Part shown: one piece after another, positions 15,465 through 24,056 of the stretch
How positions within the stretch are numbered: the stretch's first letter is position 1
How the letters are laid out: each line of letters opens with the position of its first letter
DNA from: an uncultured Verrucomicrobiales bacterium
Lineage (GTDB): Bacteria > Verrucomicrobiota > Verrucomicrobiia > Verrucomicrobiales > Akkermansiaceae
Length of the DNA: 39,602 nt
NCBI GenBank assembly: GCA_905478925.1
Contig: CAJQKQ010000108.1
Span: forward strand, 1 to 39,602
Reading direction: 5' to 3'
Position numbers and translations under genes: made by a program
Notes under the pieces: model-generated
Told to the model about the DNA's origin: nothing
What the model saw: the letters and a program-made list of their open reading frames with translations, nothing else
Databases searched by the model: none

Positions 15465-18434
15465 ATGGACTTGCCCATGAACCAGAAACCCCGCTTCTCG
15501 TCCATATTTCCCCGCTGCGCAGCCCTCTCCATGGGGATCGCTGCCCTTTTGCCGCTCTCCGCGTCCGCCCAACTGCCCTTGCAGGACGGCGACACCGTCT
15601 GCCTGATCGGAAACGGCCTGGCGGACCGGATGCAACACGACGGTTGGGTGGAGACGCTGATCCAGAGCGAACTGGCGGATAAGAAGATCTCGTTCCGTAA
15701 CCTTGCTTTCACCGGGGATACCATCACGTCACGACCGCGTAGCAAGGGCTTCACCTCTCCGGAGGATTACCTCTCCCACTGCAAGGCGGATGTGATCTTC
15801 GTGTTTTTCGGCTACAACGAATCCTTCGCCGGGGAGCCAGGGGTTTCAAAATTCAAGGACGATCTCGGCAAGATGATCGACAAATACCGCGCTGCGAAAT
15901 TCAACGGCGAGTCGGCCCCGCGAATCGTGCTGTTTTCTCCCATCGCCCACGAGAACCTCAACACACCGCTTCTTCCCGACGGCCATGGGAACAATGTCAA
16001 CCTCGCGCTCTACACCGGAGCGATCAAGCAGGTGGCCGATGAGAAAAAGGCCGCTTTCGTAGATCTCTTCTCCGCCTCCCAGGGACTCTACGCAAAAGCC
16101 GATTCGCCTCTCACGCTCAACGGTGTGCATCCCCTGCCCGAGGGAAACCGGAAAATCGGCGAAGTGATCGCCTCCGCACTGACCGACAAAAAGGTCGTTT
16201 CCAGCCCGGCGATGGAACCTCTCCGCAAAGCGGTGCTCGATAAGAACTGGCACTGGCACAACCGCTACCGTGCCGTCGATGGCAATGACATCTGGGGCGG
16301 CCGCTCCGGATTAAAATTCGTCAACGGGCAAACCAACCGCGAAGTGCTTGAGCATGAACTCTCCATGCTCGATATAACCACTGCGAACCGCGATCCCAAG
16401 ATCTGGGCAGTGGCGCAGGGCAAGCAATACAAGGTCGACGACTCGAACGTGCCCAAGCCGGTCGAGGTGATTTCCAACGTCGGCGGCGGAAGCAAGAGCT
16501 CCAGCGCAGCGAAGGAAGGCAGCAAGGACTACCTAAGCGGCAAGCAGGCGATCTCCAAGATGCACATGCCTGAGGGATTCGAGGTCAACCTGTTCGCGGA
16601 TGAAAAAATGTTCCCCGGAATAGCGAACCCTGTGCAGATGCAGGTCGATGCCAAGGGACGCCTCTGGGCGGCCTGCTGGAACACTTATCCGAAATGGGAG
16701 CCACTCAAGGAAATGACCGACAGCCTCCTGATCCTGCCGGATGAAAACCGCGACGGGGTCGCCGACAAGGCGATCGAGTTCGCCAGGGTTCACAACCCGC
16801 TGGGCTTCGCGTTCTGGGGCGGAGGGGTGATCGTCGCGTCTCAGCCGGACATCCTTTTCCTTAAAGACACGGATGGTGATGACAAGGCGGACCTCCGCAT
16901 CGTCCTGATCCAAGGTATCGGATCTTCCGACACCCACCACGCAGCCAACAATTTAATCATCGGCCCGGACGGTGCGCTCTACTGGCAGAGCGGGGTCTTC
17001 CTGCAGAATAATTTCGAGCATCCGTGGGGTCCCTCGCTGTCCTCGACGGCTTCCGGAATGTACCGCTTCGACCCGCGCCAATACACGATCACCTTCCACG
17101 CCGGCAACAGCCCGAACCCGCACGGAATCAGCTTCGACCGCTGGGGATACCAATTCGCCAATGACGGAACCGGTGGCCGCTCCTACCAGGTGCGCCCATC
17201 GGGCAAAGGCTTCAAGATGTTCCCCCTGCTGAAAAAGGAGGTTCGACCTGTGGCGGCGGACGCGATCGTTTCCAGCGCGAATTTCCCGGATGACCTGCAG
17301 CAGGACTTCCTAGTGTGCAACACGATTGGCTACCTCGGGCTCAAGCGTTACAAACTCCAACGCGACGGCTTTGAGGACGGGAAAAACCAATTCAAGCCCG
17401 GCGAGATCTGGGGCACCCCGACCGACAGCTTCTTCCACAGCGATGACAAGAATTTCCGCCCCACCGACGCGGTTTTCGGCGCAGACGGTGGGCTCTACAT
17501 CGCGGACTGGCAGAACGTGATCATCGGCCACATGCAGCACAACATCCGCGATCCCTACCGCGACAAGAAGCACGGTCGTATCTACCGCTTGATCAACAAG
17601 GAGAAGCCTCTGCAGGAACCAGTGGCCATCGACGGCCAACCGATCGCCGCCCTGCTCGATAACCTGAAACATCCTGTCGATGGCGTCCGCCACCGCACGC
17701 AGATTGAGCTGAGCGAACGTGAATCCGGCGAGGTCATCGCCGCTCTCGGCGAGTGGGTGAAACAGTTCGACCCCAAAAAAGCGGAGCACGCCCTCCCTCT
17801 TCAGGAAGCGCTCTGGCTCTATCAACGAAACCATGTCCGCAACGAGGAATTGCTCGCCGCCCTTCTCAAATCACCCGAACAGCACGCCCGCATCGCCGCC
17901 GCGACGGTAAAACATTTCTGGGGACCGGCAGACCCTACCAAGGGGAAAATGGCGACCAAGATCGTCGAAGTTGAGAAAAAGGTGAAAATCGACGTTCCCG
18001 CCCACCTCACCGGTGCCGATGCGGAGGCTTACAAGCTCGGCGGCGAGGTGTTCTACCGGGACGCCCATTGCGCCACCTGCCACCAGCCTGATGGCATGGG
18101 CATGGATCCCGTCTATCCGCCGCTCGCCGGCAGCCAATGGGTGACCGGAGACGAGGAAAGGCTCGCCAAGCTCACGCTCCACGGCCTGTGGGGCAAAATC
18201 GAGGTCAACGGCAAAACCTACGACCCGACCAAAGGAGTCCCGCCGATGACCGCCTTCGGCGCATTGCTCGACGACAAGGAAGCCGCCGCCGTGCTCACCT
18301 ACGTCCGCAACTCCTGGGGCAACAAGGCAGCACCGGTGAAGCCGGAGACGATCAAGAAAGTCCGTGCCGCCACCAGCGACCGCAGCATCTTCTGGAAGCC
18401 CGAGGAACTGCTCAAGGATCATCCGATGAAATAG
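15465..18434 (+). CDS. Exported SGNH-like / PVC-type haem-binding (CxxCH) fusion protein
   Basis: 989 residues, with a signal peptide ending near ASAQ (36). Met5 (15477) is an equally good start. Three parts follow. (1) An SGNH-hydrolase-like domain (about 38-245) has blocks RNLAFTGDT, FGYNESF and a C-terminal NGVHPLPEGN, but the first block reads IGNGLAD (48-54), so the catalytic Ser of GDS is absent. (2) A beta-propeller of the Pirellula/Verrucomicrobium dehydrogenase type (TIGR02604-like; HMPEGFEVNLFADE from about 366; GRLWAACW; NPHGISFDRWG), then helical repeats (about 720-830). (3) A C-terminal class I cytochrome c with CATCH (869-873) and probable distal ligand Met928. It is probably periplasmic, passing electrons from oxidation of a carbohydrate or similar substrate. 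The substrate is unknown. A ThuA-like gene follows 41 bp later, a pairing common in this phylum. Confidence 0.9.
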   Translation: MDLPMNQKPRFSSIFPRCAALSMGIAALLPLSASAQLPLQDGDTVCLIGNGLADRMQHDGWVETLIQSELADKKISFRNLAFTGDTITSRPRSKGFTSPEDYLSHCKADVIFVFFGYNESFAGEPGVSKFKDDLGKMIDKYRAAKFNGESAPRIVLFSPIAHENLNTPLLPDGHGNNVNLALYTGAIKQVADEKKAAFVDLFSASQGLYAKADSPLTLNGVHPLPEGNRKIGEVIASALTDKKVVSSPAMEPLRKAVLDKNWHWHNRYRAVDGNDIWGGRSGLKFVNGQTNREVLEHELSMLDITTANRDPKIWAVAQGKQYKVDDSNVPKPVEVISNVGGGSKSSSAAKEGSKDYLSGKQAISKMHMPEGFEVNLFADEKMFPGIANPVQMQVDAKGRLWAACWNTYPKWEPLKEMTDSLLILPDENRDGVADKAIEFARVHNPLGFAFWGGGVIVASQPDILFLKDTDGDDKADLRIVLIQGIGSSDTHHAANNLIIGPDGALYWQSGVFLQNNFEHPWGPSLSSTASGMYRFDPRQYTITFHAGNSPNPHGISFDRWGYQFANDGTGGRSYQVRPSGKGFKMFPLLKKEVRPVAADAIVSSANFPDDLQQDFLVCNTIGYLGLKRYKLQRDGFEDGKNQFKPGEIWGTPTDSFFHSDDKNFRPTDAVFGADGGLYIADWQNVIIGHMQHNIRDPYRDKKHGRIYRLINKEKPLQEPVAIDGQPIAALLDNLKHPVDGVRHRTQIELSERESGEVIAALGEWVKQFDPKKAEHALPLQEALWLYQRNHVRNEELLAALLKSPEQHARIAAATVKHFWGPADPTKGKMATKIVEVEKKVKIDVPAHLTGADAEAYKLGGEVFYRDAHCATCHQPDGMGMDPVYPPLAGSQWVTGDEERLAKLTLHGLWGKIEVNGKTYDPTKGVPPMTAFGALLDDKEAAAVLTYVRNSWGNKAAPVKPETIKKVRAATSDRSIFWKPEELLKDHPMK

Positions 18435-18475
18435 GCTCCTACCCGAATCCAACCCACAACAATACCGCATACACA

Positions 18476-19507
18476 ATGAAAAATATCCTCATACTCCTCG
18501 CGTCCCTCACCGGCGCAGGCTTTGTACAAGCCGACACTTCCATCATTTACGAAGGCGATTCCGGCCCCGGACTCGGCAAGCACATCGTCTTCCTCGCCAG
18601 CGATCACGAATATCGCACGGAACAAACCTCCCCGGCGCTCGCCCGAATCCTTGCAAAACGTCTCGGCTTCAAATGCACCGTGGTTTTCGGAGTGGACGGC
18701 AACGGCTTCATCGAGGCCGGTTCGTCGAACGTCTCCGGCCTGAAGGCTCTCAAGCAAGCTGACCTGTTCTTCATCTTCGCCCGTTTCCTCAACCTACCCG
18801 ATGACGAGATGGCGCAGATCGAGGCATACATCGAAAAAGGTGGTCCTGTCGTCGGCCTGCGCACCTCCTCGCACGCTTTCAAGATTCCCAAGGATTCGAA
18901 GTATGCGAAGTATGACTTCAAATCGAATATCAAAGGATACGAGAACGGCTTCGGCCACCAGATCCTCGGCAACACATGGGTCGGCCACTACGGAAATAAC
19001 CACCAACAGGGAACCCGCATCCAGATCGTGCCGGAGCAGAAAGCCCATGCCATCCTCACGGGTGTCGGAGACAATGCGTTCACCCATGCGGGTGCGTATG
19101 TTGGAAAACCCGGCCCCGATTTCACCGTTCTGACCAATTCGCAGCCGCTCGTCTCAATGGATCCGAACGCCGAGCCTGATACCAAAAAGCCGCCAATGCC
19201 ATCCACTTGGACGCGGCATTACGAAGCCAAGGACGGCAAGAAGCACCGCGTCTTCCATTCCACCCAGGGCGCATCCGAAGACATTCTGGATGACAACTAC
19301 CGTCGTATGATCATCAACGGCGTCCTGTGGGCAGCCGGTATGGAAAAGGTCATCAAGCCCGATCTCGACATCTCCTTTGTCGGCCCCTACCAGCCGACCA
19401 CCTTCTCCTTCGGCGGCCATGTGAAGAACGTGAAACCCTCCGATCTCGCTGGTTGGGACTCACCCATCATGCCAGCCCGCGAAAAAGAGGAATCGCCGAA
19501 GAAATAG
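18476..19507 (+). CDS. ThuA-like domain protein, secreted
   Basis: 343 residues from the ATG at 18476. The frame is open from 18137 inside the previous gene, but 18476 gives a clean signal peptide, KNILILLASLTGAGFVQA. The mature part is a ThuA-like, class I glutamine-amidotransferase-like fold: HIVFLASDHEYRTEQTSPALARILAKRLGF, then a DLFFIFARFLNLPDDEMAQIEAYIEKGGPVVGLRTSSHAF block, HGH-like GFGHQILGNTWVGHYG, and C-terminal NGVLWAAGME. ThuA proteins are linked to trehalose and other sugar use, but the reaction is not established. Close spacing to the haem fusion gene suggests one transcript and a shared periplasmic pathway. Confidence 0.88.
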   Translation: MKNILILLASLTGAGFVQADTSIIYEGDSGPGLGKHIVFLASDHEYRTEQTSPALARILAKRLGFKCTVVFGVDGNGFIEAGSSNVSGLKALKQADLFFIFARFLNLPDDEMAQIEAYIEKGGPVVGLRTSSHAFKIPKDSKYAKYDFKSNIKGYENGFGHQILGNTWVGHYGNNHQQGTRIQIVPEQKAHAILTGVGDNAFTHAGAYVGKPGPDFTVLTNSQPLVSMDPNAEPDTKKPPMPSTWTRHYEAKDGKKHRVFHSTQGASEDILDDNYRRMIINGVLWAAGMEKVIKPDLDISFVGPYQPTTFSFGGHVKNVKPSDLAGWDSPIMPAREKEESPKK

Positions 19508-19848
19508 CCGCCAGAAAAATTGGTAAATGAATACTTTTCCCCCAAAGGACAAGTAGCCTGCGAACGCTATTTCTGGAAAAATACCGCTGTAGCCTATCGA
19601 CTGAAGCTCGAATAAACTTCATTGAGAAACCCGGACTAGACCGTCAACTCCAGCACAGGACGTGTAATCGATGAGTATCGTTGTCGAGCATGGTTCCGTT
19701 GCCTTCGGGGATACGGTCGAGTTTGCGGACCATCTCGCCAGTACCATTCAGATACATCTTCTCCACTGCTGCCCGCTCGGCAAACATTTCCCAATAGGAA
19801 ACGATTCGCATTGCGCACGGATCGTGCTACCTCTCCCTCGGTATTTTC
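19508..19848. other. Spacer holding a DUF1552-like gene scrap
   Basis: No intact gene. The minus strand at 19644-19811 carries the fragment annotated separately. The remaining 19508-19643 shows nothing recognisable. Confidence 0.5.
19644..19811 (-). pseudogene. C-terminal fragment of a DUF1552-like gene
   Basis: Reading the minus strand from the ATG at 19811 gives 55 residues, with FAERAAVEKMYLNGTGEMVRKLDRIPEGNGTMLDN. The piece RKLDRIPEGNGTMLDN strongly recalls the C-terminal region of DUF1552/DUF1501-type secreted proteins of Planctomycetes and Verrucomicrobia (typically ...LK-IPEGDGTMLDNTL.VY.SD). After LDN the similarity stops and a stop codon soon follows. Body and true C-terminus are missing. 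Identification is from memory of the family. Confidence 0.5.
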
Positions 19849-22536
19849 ATGAACGAAGAGCATGTCAGACTTTCCCAGGAAAAAGACCGCGCAAAGAACT
19901 GGAAGCGCTGGGGTCCCTATCTCAGTGAGAGGCAGTGGGGCACGGTCCGCGAGGATTACTCGGACCACGGAAACTCATGGGCAGCTTTCCCCCACGATCA
20001 GGCGCGCCGTCGCGCCTACCGCTGGGGCGAAGACGGACTGCAGGGCTGGACTGACCGCGGCTGTCGCCTCTGCTTTTCCCCCGTCATGTGGAACGGCCAT
20101 GATACGATTCTGAAGGAACGGCTCTTCGGCCTCGGCGGGAACGAGGGCAACCACGGCGAAGACGTCAAGGAATGCTACTACTACCTCGACTCCACACCCA
20201 CCCATTCCTACACCAAGGCTCTCTACAAATATCCCCAGAAAAAATTCCCTTACACCGAAATTCGGTTGAAAAACGAACACCTCGGTCGCCTTGGGCCCGA
20301 GCTCGAACTCGCCGATATGGGGATGTTCGACGAAAACCGCTACTTCGATATTACTCAGGAAGTCGCCAAGCGTAGCCCCCAGGACATTCTCTGGCGCATC
20401 ACCATCACCAACCACGGCCCCGATTCCGCGCCCATCCACATGCTCCCCAGCGTCTGGCTCCGCAACACCTGGAGCTGGGACGTCGACGGCCAGGCACCCG
20501 TGGTCAAGCCATCCATCACCCGCGAAGGTGACACCCTCCTCATCAAGCACGAATCACTCGGCAACTTCCGTTTCCACACCGCAGTCTCCGGGGATCACAC
20601 GCGAAAGGCGGATTGGCTTTTTACCGAGAACGACACCAATCACGAATCCCTTGGCGATAGGAAAAACGAATCTCCTTACACCAAAGACGCCTTCCACCGC
20701 TATATCGTCAACGGCGAAAAGAAAGCTGTCTCCCCGAAAGGCGAAGGCACCAAGGCCGCCGCACATTTCGTTTTCGACATCCCTGCCGGCGAGTCCGTGA
20801 CCATCATGGCACGCCTCCATCTCCTCGAAGAAGACAGCGGCATTCACGGCTTCGACCAATTCCACGAAACCGTCGATGCCCGCCTACGCGAGGCCGATGA
20901 ATTCTACGCGGACGTGATCCAGCCTGGTATATCCGACGAGGAAAACATGATCTGCCGCCAGGGCTACGCAGGCCTGCTCTGGACCAAGCAATTCTTCCAC
21001 TACGTCGTCGATGATTGGCTCAAAGGCGACAAGGACCTACCCGAACCACCGGAGAATCGCCTAGCAGGACGTAACAGCGACTGGCACCATTTCCATGCCA
21101 AAGACATCCTCTCAATGCCGGACAAGTGGGAATATCCTTGGTTCGCCGCATGGGACACCGCCTTCCACATGCTGCCGTTCTGCGCAGTCGATTCCTCCTT
21201 CTCAAAACACCAGCTCCTGCTCCTGCTGCGTGAGTGGTACATGCACCCAAACGGCCAGCTCCCCGCCTACGAATGGAACTTTTCCGACGTCAACCCACCC
21301 GTCCACGCCTGGGCCGTCTGGCGGGTTTACAAGATCTCAAACAAGAAGGGTGAGCGGGATCTTCTTTTCCTCGAAAAGGCCTTCCAGAAACTCCTGATGA
21401 ACTTTACCTGGTGGGTCAACCGCAAGGATCTCGACGGACGCCATGTCTTCGGCGGCGGTTTCCTCGGTCTCGATAACATCGGGGTCTTCGATCGCTCCCA
21501 CGCCCTCCCCGGCGGCGGCTACCTCCAGCAGGCAGACGGCACTGCATGGATGGGCTTCTACTGCCTCACCATGCTCTCGATGGCGCTCGAACTCGCCCTC
21601 ACAAAACCCGCCTATGAGGACATCGCCTCCAAGTTCTTCGAGCACTTCGTCAATATCTGCGACGCCATCAACACGCTCGGCGGCAACGGCCTCTGGGACG
21701 TGCAGGATCAGTTCTACTACGACCAACTCATCATCGGCGACGAGCCACCGATCCCGCTCCGTATCCGCTCACTCGTCGGCCTGCTGCCGCTTTCCGCAGT
21801 AACCGTGCTGAATCAGAAAACCATCGACGCACTCCCCAGCTTCCGGAAGCGCATCGACTGGTTCCTTGTCAACAAGCCGGACGTGCTGATATATGTCACC
21901 GCAAACCGGGTGCCGGGAAAAAAATCCTCCGGCAAGGTGCTGCTTGCCATCCCCTCCGAGGAACGCCTCCGCCAGAGCCTCGCCTACATGCTGGATCCCA
22001 AGGAATTCCTTTCCAACTTCGGCATCCGCTCGCTTTCAAAGGCGCACGGAGAGCACCCTTTCGTATTCCAATACGCGGGAGCCACCCACCAGGTGGAATA
22101 CACCCCCGGCGAGGCGACGACAGATATGTTCGGCGGAAACTCGAACTGGCGTGGTCCGATCTGGTTCCCGACGAATTTCATCCTGATCGAGGCACTCGAA
22201 CGCTACCACTACTTCTACGGCGACACCTTCCAGATCGAGTATCCGACGGGATCCGGAAACGAATGCACGCTGCGCGAGGTCGCCATCGACATCTGCGACC
22301 GGCTGATCTCCCTGTTCACGAAAAACAAGGACGGCTATCGCCCCTGCTTCGGCGAGACCGAAGTTTCCAAACGCTATTCAGACGATCCGAACTGGAAAGA
22401 CCTCATCCTTTTCCACGAATACTTCCACGCCGAGACGGGCGAAGGCCTCGGCGCCTCCCATCAAACCGGATGGACCGCCCTGGTCGTCCGGCTGGTCCGC
22501 GAGCGTAGGGAAAAGCTCATGGAGAACGATTTCTAG
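19849..22536 (+). CDS. GH63-type glucosidase (MGH1-like), cytoplasmic
   Basis: 895 residues, no signal peptide. The N-terminus (KRWGPYLSERQWGTVREDYS...GNSWAAFPHDQARRRAYRWGEDG...D..CRLCFS...WNG.D.ILKERLFGL) is typical of bacterial proteins annotated 'glucosidase' in family GH63 (clan GH-G). A beta-sandwich comes first (about 80-340), then an (alpha/alpha)6 barrel (about 360-890). In the barrel, FAAWDTAFHMLPF places the candidate general acid at Asp436. NWRGPIWFPTNF and the C-terminal GASHQTGWTALV are clan hallmarks. Substrate is probably an alpha-glucoside, possibly mannosyl- or glucosylglycerate or a glucan; sequence cannot decide. The gene is monocistronic, followed by a repeat-rich region. 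Confidence 0.88.
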   Translation: MNEEHVRLSQEKDRAKNWKRWGPYLSERQWGTVREDYSDHGNSWAAFPHDQARRRAYRWGEDGLQGWTDRGCRLCFSPVMWNGHDTILKERLFGLGGNEGNHGEDVKECYYYLDSTPTHSYTKALYKYPQKKFPYTEIRLKNEHLGRLGPELELADMGMFDENRYFDITQEVAKRSPQDILWRITITNHGPDSAPIHMLPSVWLRNTWSWDVDGQAPVVKPSITREGDTLLIKHESLGNFRFHTAVSGDHTRKADWLFTENDTNHESLGDRKNESPYTKDAFHRYIVNGEKKAVSPKGEGTKAAAHFVFDIPAGESVTIMARLHLLEEDSGIHGFDQFHETVDARLREADEFYADVIQPGISDEENMICRQGYAGLLWTKQFFHYVVDDWLKGDKDLPEPPENRLAGRNSDWHHFHAKDILSMPDKWEYPWFAAWDTAFHMLPFCAVDSSFSKHQLLLLLREWYMHPNGQLPAYEWNFSDVNPPVHAWAVWRVYKISNKKGERDLLFLEKAFQKLLMNFTWWVNRKDLDGRHVFGGGFLGLDNIGVFDRSHALPGGGYLQQADGTAWMGFYCLTMLSMALELALTKPAYEDIASKFFEHFVNICDAINTLGGNGLWDVQDQFYYDQLIIGDEPPIPLRIRSLVGLLPLSAVTVLNQKTIDALPSFRKRIDWFLVNKPDVLIYVTANRVPGKKSSGKVLLAIPSEERLRQSLAYMLDPKEFLSNFGIRSLSKAHGEHPFVFQYAGATHQVEYTPGEATTDMFGGNSNWRGPIWFPTNFILIEALERYHYFYGDTFQIEYPTGSGNECTLREVAIDICDRLISLFTKNKDGYRPCFGETEVSKRYSDDPNWKDLILFHEYFHAETGEGLGASHQTGWTALVVRLVRERREKLMENDF

Positions 22537-22587
22537 GCCCAAGAGGAGCTAACCGGAGGGGCTGACGCGGGTCTGCCCCGACCCTCT

Positions 22588-23110
22588 TCACCCAATACCC
22601 ACCCGCAGATCGCGCAAACTCCACAGCACCCCCGCCGCCGCCTTCGCATCGCCGCGCAACCGCCGCGCACCATTTTTCCGTTTCTCAGAAAATCTTTCAC
22701 GAGCTCCGGTAGGTAGCGGTGACTTTCAGTCGCCGTTCCTTCCTCTTTCTTCATCGCTGCCAACGCCTCAGCCTCATTCATCCCGTCCGCCGCACAACTC
22801 TTCCTTCGGGTTTGATCCGCCGCGGCGGATTAGAGTTTAGAGTTTTCTTATCCAGCGCCATGCCGAGAAGCCACCTGTATCTGCGCGATGCCTCCTTCCA
22901 TTTCCCCGCATCAAATCCCGTATCCGTGTCCGAGGTGATCGCCCGCACCAATTCCGCACGAGCCTTCTTCCCATTTCCTTTTGTTCCTCCTCCAACCGCC
23001 TCCCCGTAACTACTCCAGCGATACCCCGCCGGCTCTTCCACCATTCCCGCTGGCATTCGTCCGGTCATTACCGTCAGAAACGTTGAACCAGCGATCCGTT
23101 TTGAAACCAC
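22588..23110 (-). pseudogene. Decayed REP-associated tyrosine transposase (RAYT, Y1_Tnp family)
   Basis: The minus-strand frame 22778-23134 contains PAGMVEEPAGYRWSSYGEAVGGG followed by ARAELVRAI, the characteristic segment after the Y1 transposase core (usually NPVRAGLVEEP-DYRWSSY). Further down, a second frame reads AREIF-like ARERFSEKRKNGARRLRG, then KAAAGVLWSLRDLRVGIG and stop at 22588, a typical RAYT C-terminus in Verrucomicrobia. At least two frame changes separate the parts, and the N-terminal catalytic part (HUH and Tyr) is missing. It cannot be active. RAYTs mobilise REP/REPIN sequences such as those at 1-375. Confidence 0.75.
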
Positions 23111-23169
23111 TCCTTGCCCGGAGCTTATCCTCACGGATACCAGCGGGATTTGATTCGCTATCGCTCACC

Positions 23170-23570
23170 CCTCGCGGGGCTCTCCTCCGGAGACGCTATG
23201 TCCGCTGCGCTCCCATTCCCGGTTCTCGCGCTTGGAGCTTCGACGCATGCACAGGTTCTACGACTCCGCCGTGTCCGTCCTCGCCTTGCCTTGGCGGTGA
23301 GGATGATGTTGCCTTCCCCTTGTCAGTACAAGGTCGGCACACGGGAACTTTGATTTCGGAGCTCGATGACCGGCCTGCGTCTCCACTTGCCCACTTGTCC
23401 TGCCGTAGCCTTCTTGACCGCCATAGCTTCAGCGAAGGAGTTGCCGAAGGAGGATGCTACACCCGGAGCGTCACCGCTCCCGGCGTAGGGTTCGTGGCCA
23501 GAGTCACTGGCTAGGTTTTCTTTGTAAGACTCTTTCATTCTCATTTCCAAGCCGGTTATTCCGGCGCTTT
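23170..23570 (-). mobile_element. Remnant resembling the 5' leader of an ltrA-type group II intron
   Basis: On the minus strand the frame 23323-23673 reads ESYKENLASDSGHEPYAGSGDAPGVAS. Past its stop, another frame gives KARRGRTRRSRRTCACVEAPSARTGNG. I recall the pattern ESYGEGLA..TGPE..AG..EG.GEALTG, later HAW.L..REPGDP, from small frames annotated just upstream of group II intron reverse transcriptases. No reverse transcriptase or domain V hairpin is present, so at most a 5' fragment survives. The nucleotide stretch has several GC-rich short palindromes, for example GGAGCGGTGACGCTCC (minus strand). This assignment rests on memory and is tentative. Confidence 0.4.
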
Positions 23571-23641
23571 CCCTGACCCCATTCACCTTCCAGCACCCAG
23601 CCGAGAAGTATCTTGCTATAAGGTGCGTCCCTTTGAATGTA

Positions 23642-23676
23642 AAAAAATGTTGAAATGCAACTCCTGACCCCATTTA
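23642..23676 (-). repeat. 35-bp direct repeat, copy 1
   Basis: Identical to 23839-23873 (offset 197). Read on the minus strand it begins TAAATGGGGTCAGGAGTTGC and ends in an A/T run. A partial third match (CTGACCCCATT) lies at 23573-23583. Similar GGGGTCAGG...TTGCATTT words are, from memory, common beside Y1/RAYT transposase genes in other genomes. Confidence 0.85.
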
Positions 23677-23838
23677 CTGACCTCCACCATGCGCACTCTC
23701 GTCGAGAAAGGCACCACCCACGCCGACCAACTCACTCCGGCGGCAATAGCCAAAAGATCGGCGGCAGCGTCCGCCGCCTGACTGCCGTTTAGGACGTCGC
23801 GTTTCCTCCGCATACGATGGAGAGACTGGGGCAAATCG

Positions 23839-23873
23839 AAAAAATGTTGAAATGCAACTCCTGACCCCATTTA
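23839..23873 (-). repeat. 35-bp direct repeat, copy 2
   Basis: Second identical copy of the repeat at 23642-23676. The 162 bp between the copies has no recognisable gene. Each copy creates an accidental minus-strand frame beginning MGSGVAFQHFF. Confidence 0.85.
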
Positions 23874-24056
23874 AATCAGACGACACCTGGCTGAGGATTT
23901 TTTGTGCCCTCCTGTGTATCGCTTCCACCCGGACTGTTTTGAGGATGCGCCACCTCATCGCGGCAGGTCGAGGAGCCGAAAACAAAATCCCACAGCTCGC
24001 CCGCCGACGAATTTTTCTGGCTGCCTAATCGGATGTTTATACTTTTTCAGGAAGCC

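Larger units (their letters stand above)
22537..24056. other. Mobile-element graveyard
   Basis: About 1.5 kb without an intact gene. From left to right: a GGGGC/GCCCC hairpin (22558-22579), a decayed RAYT (22588-23110, minus), a stretch resembling the 5' part of ltrA-type group II introns (about 23170-23570, minus), two 35-bp direct repeats (23642-23676, 23839-23873) and a short unrecognised stretch up to the AT-rich lipoprotein gene. It separates a GC-rich housekeeping-like block from the toxin locus. Confidence 0.6.

Noticed and set aside
23323..23870. Two minus-strand frames both beginning MGSGVAFQHFF as a gene family
   Set aside because: The shared start is simply the translated 35-bp direct repeat, and the remainders are unrelated to each other.
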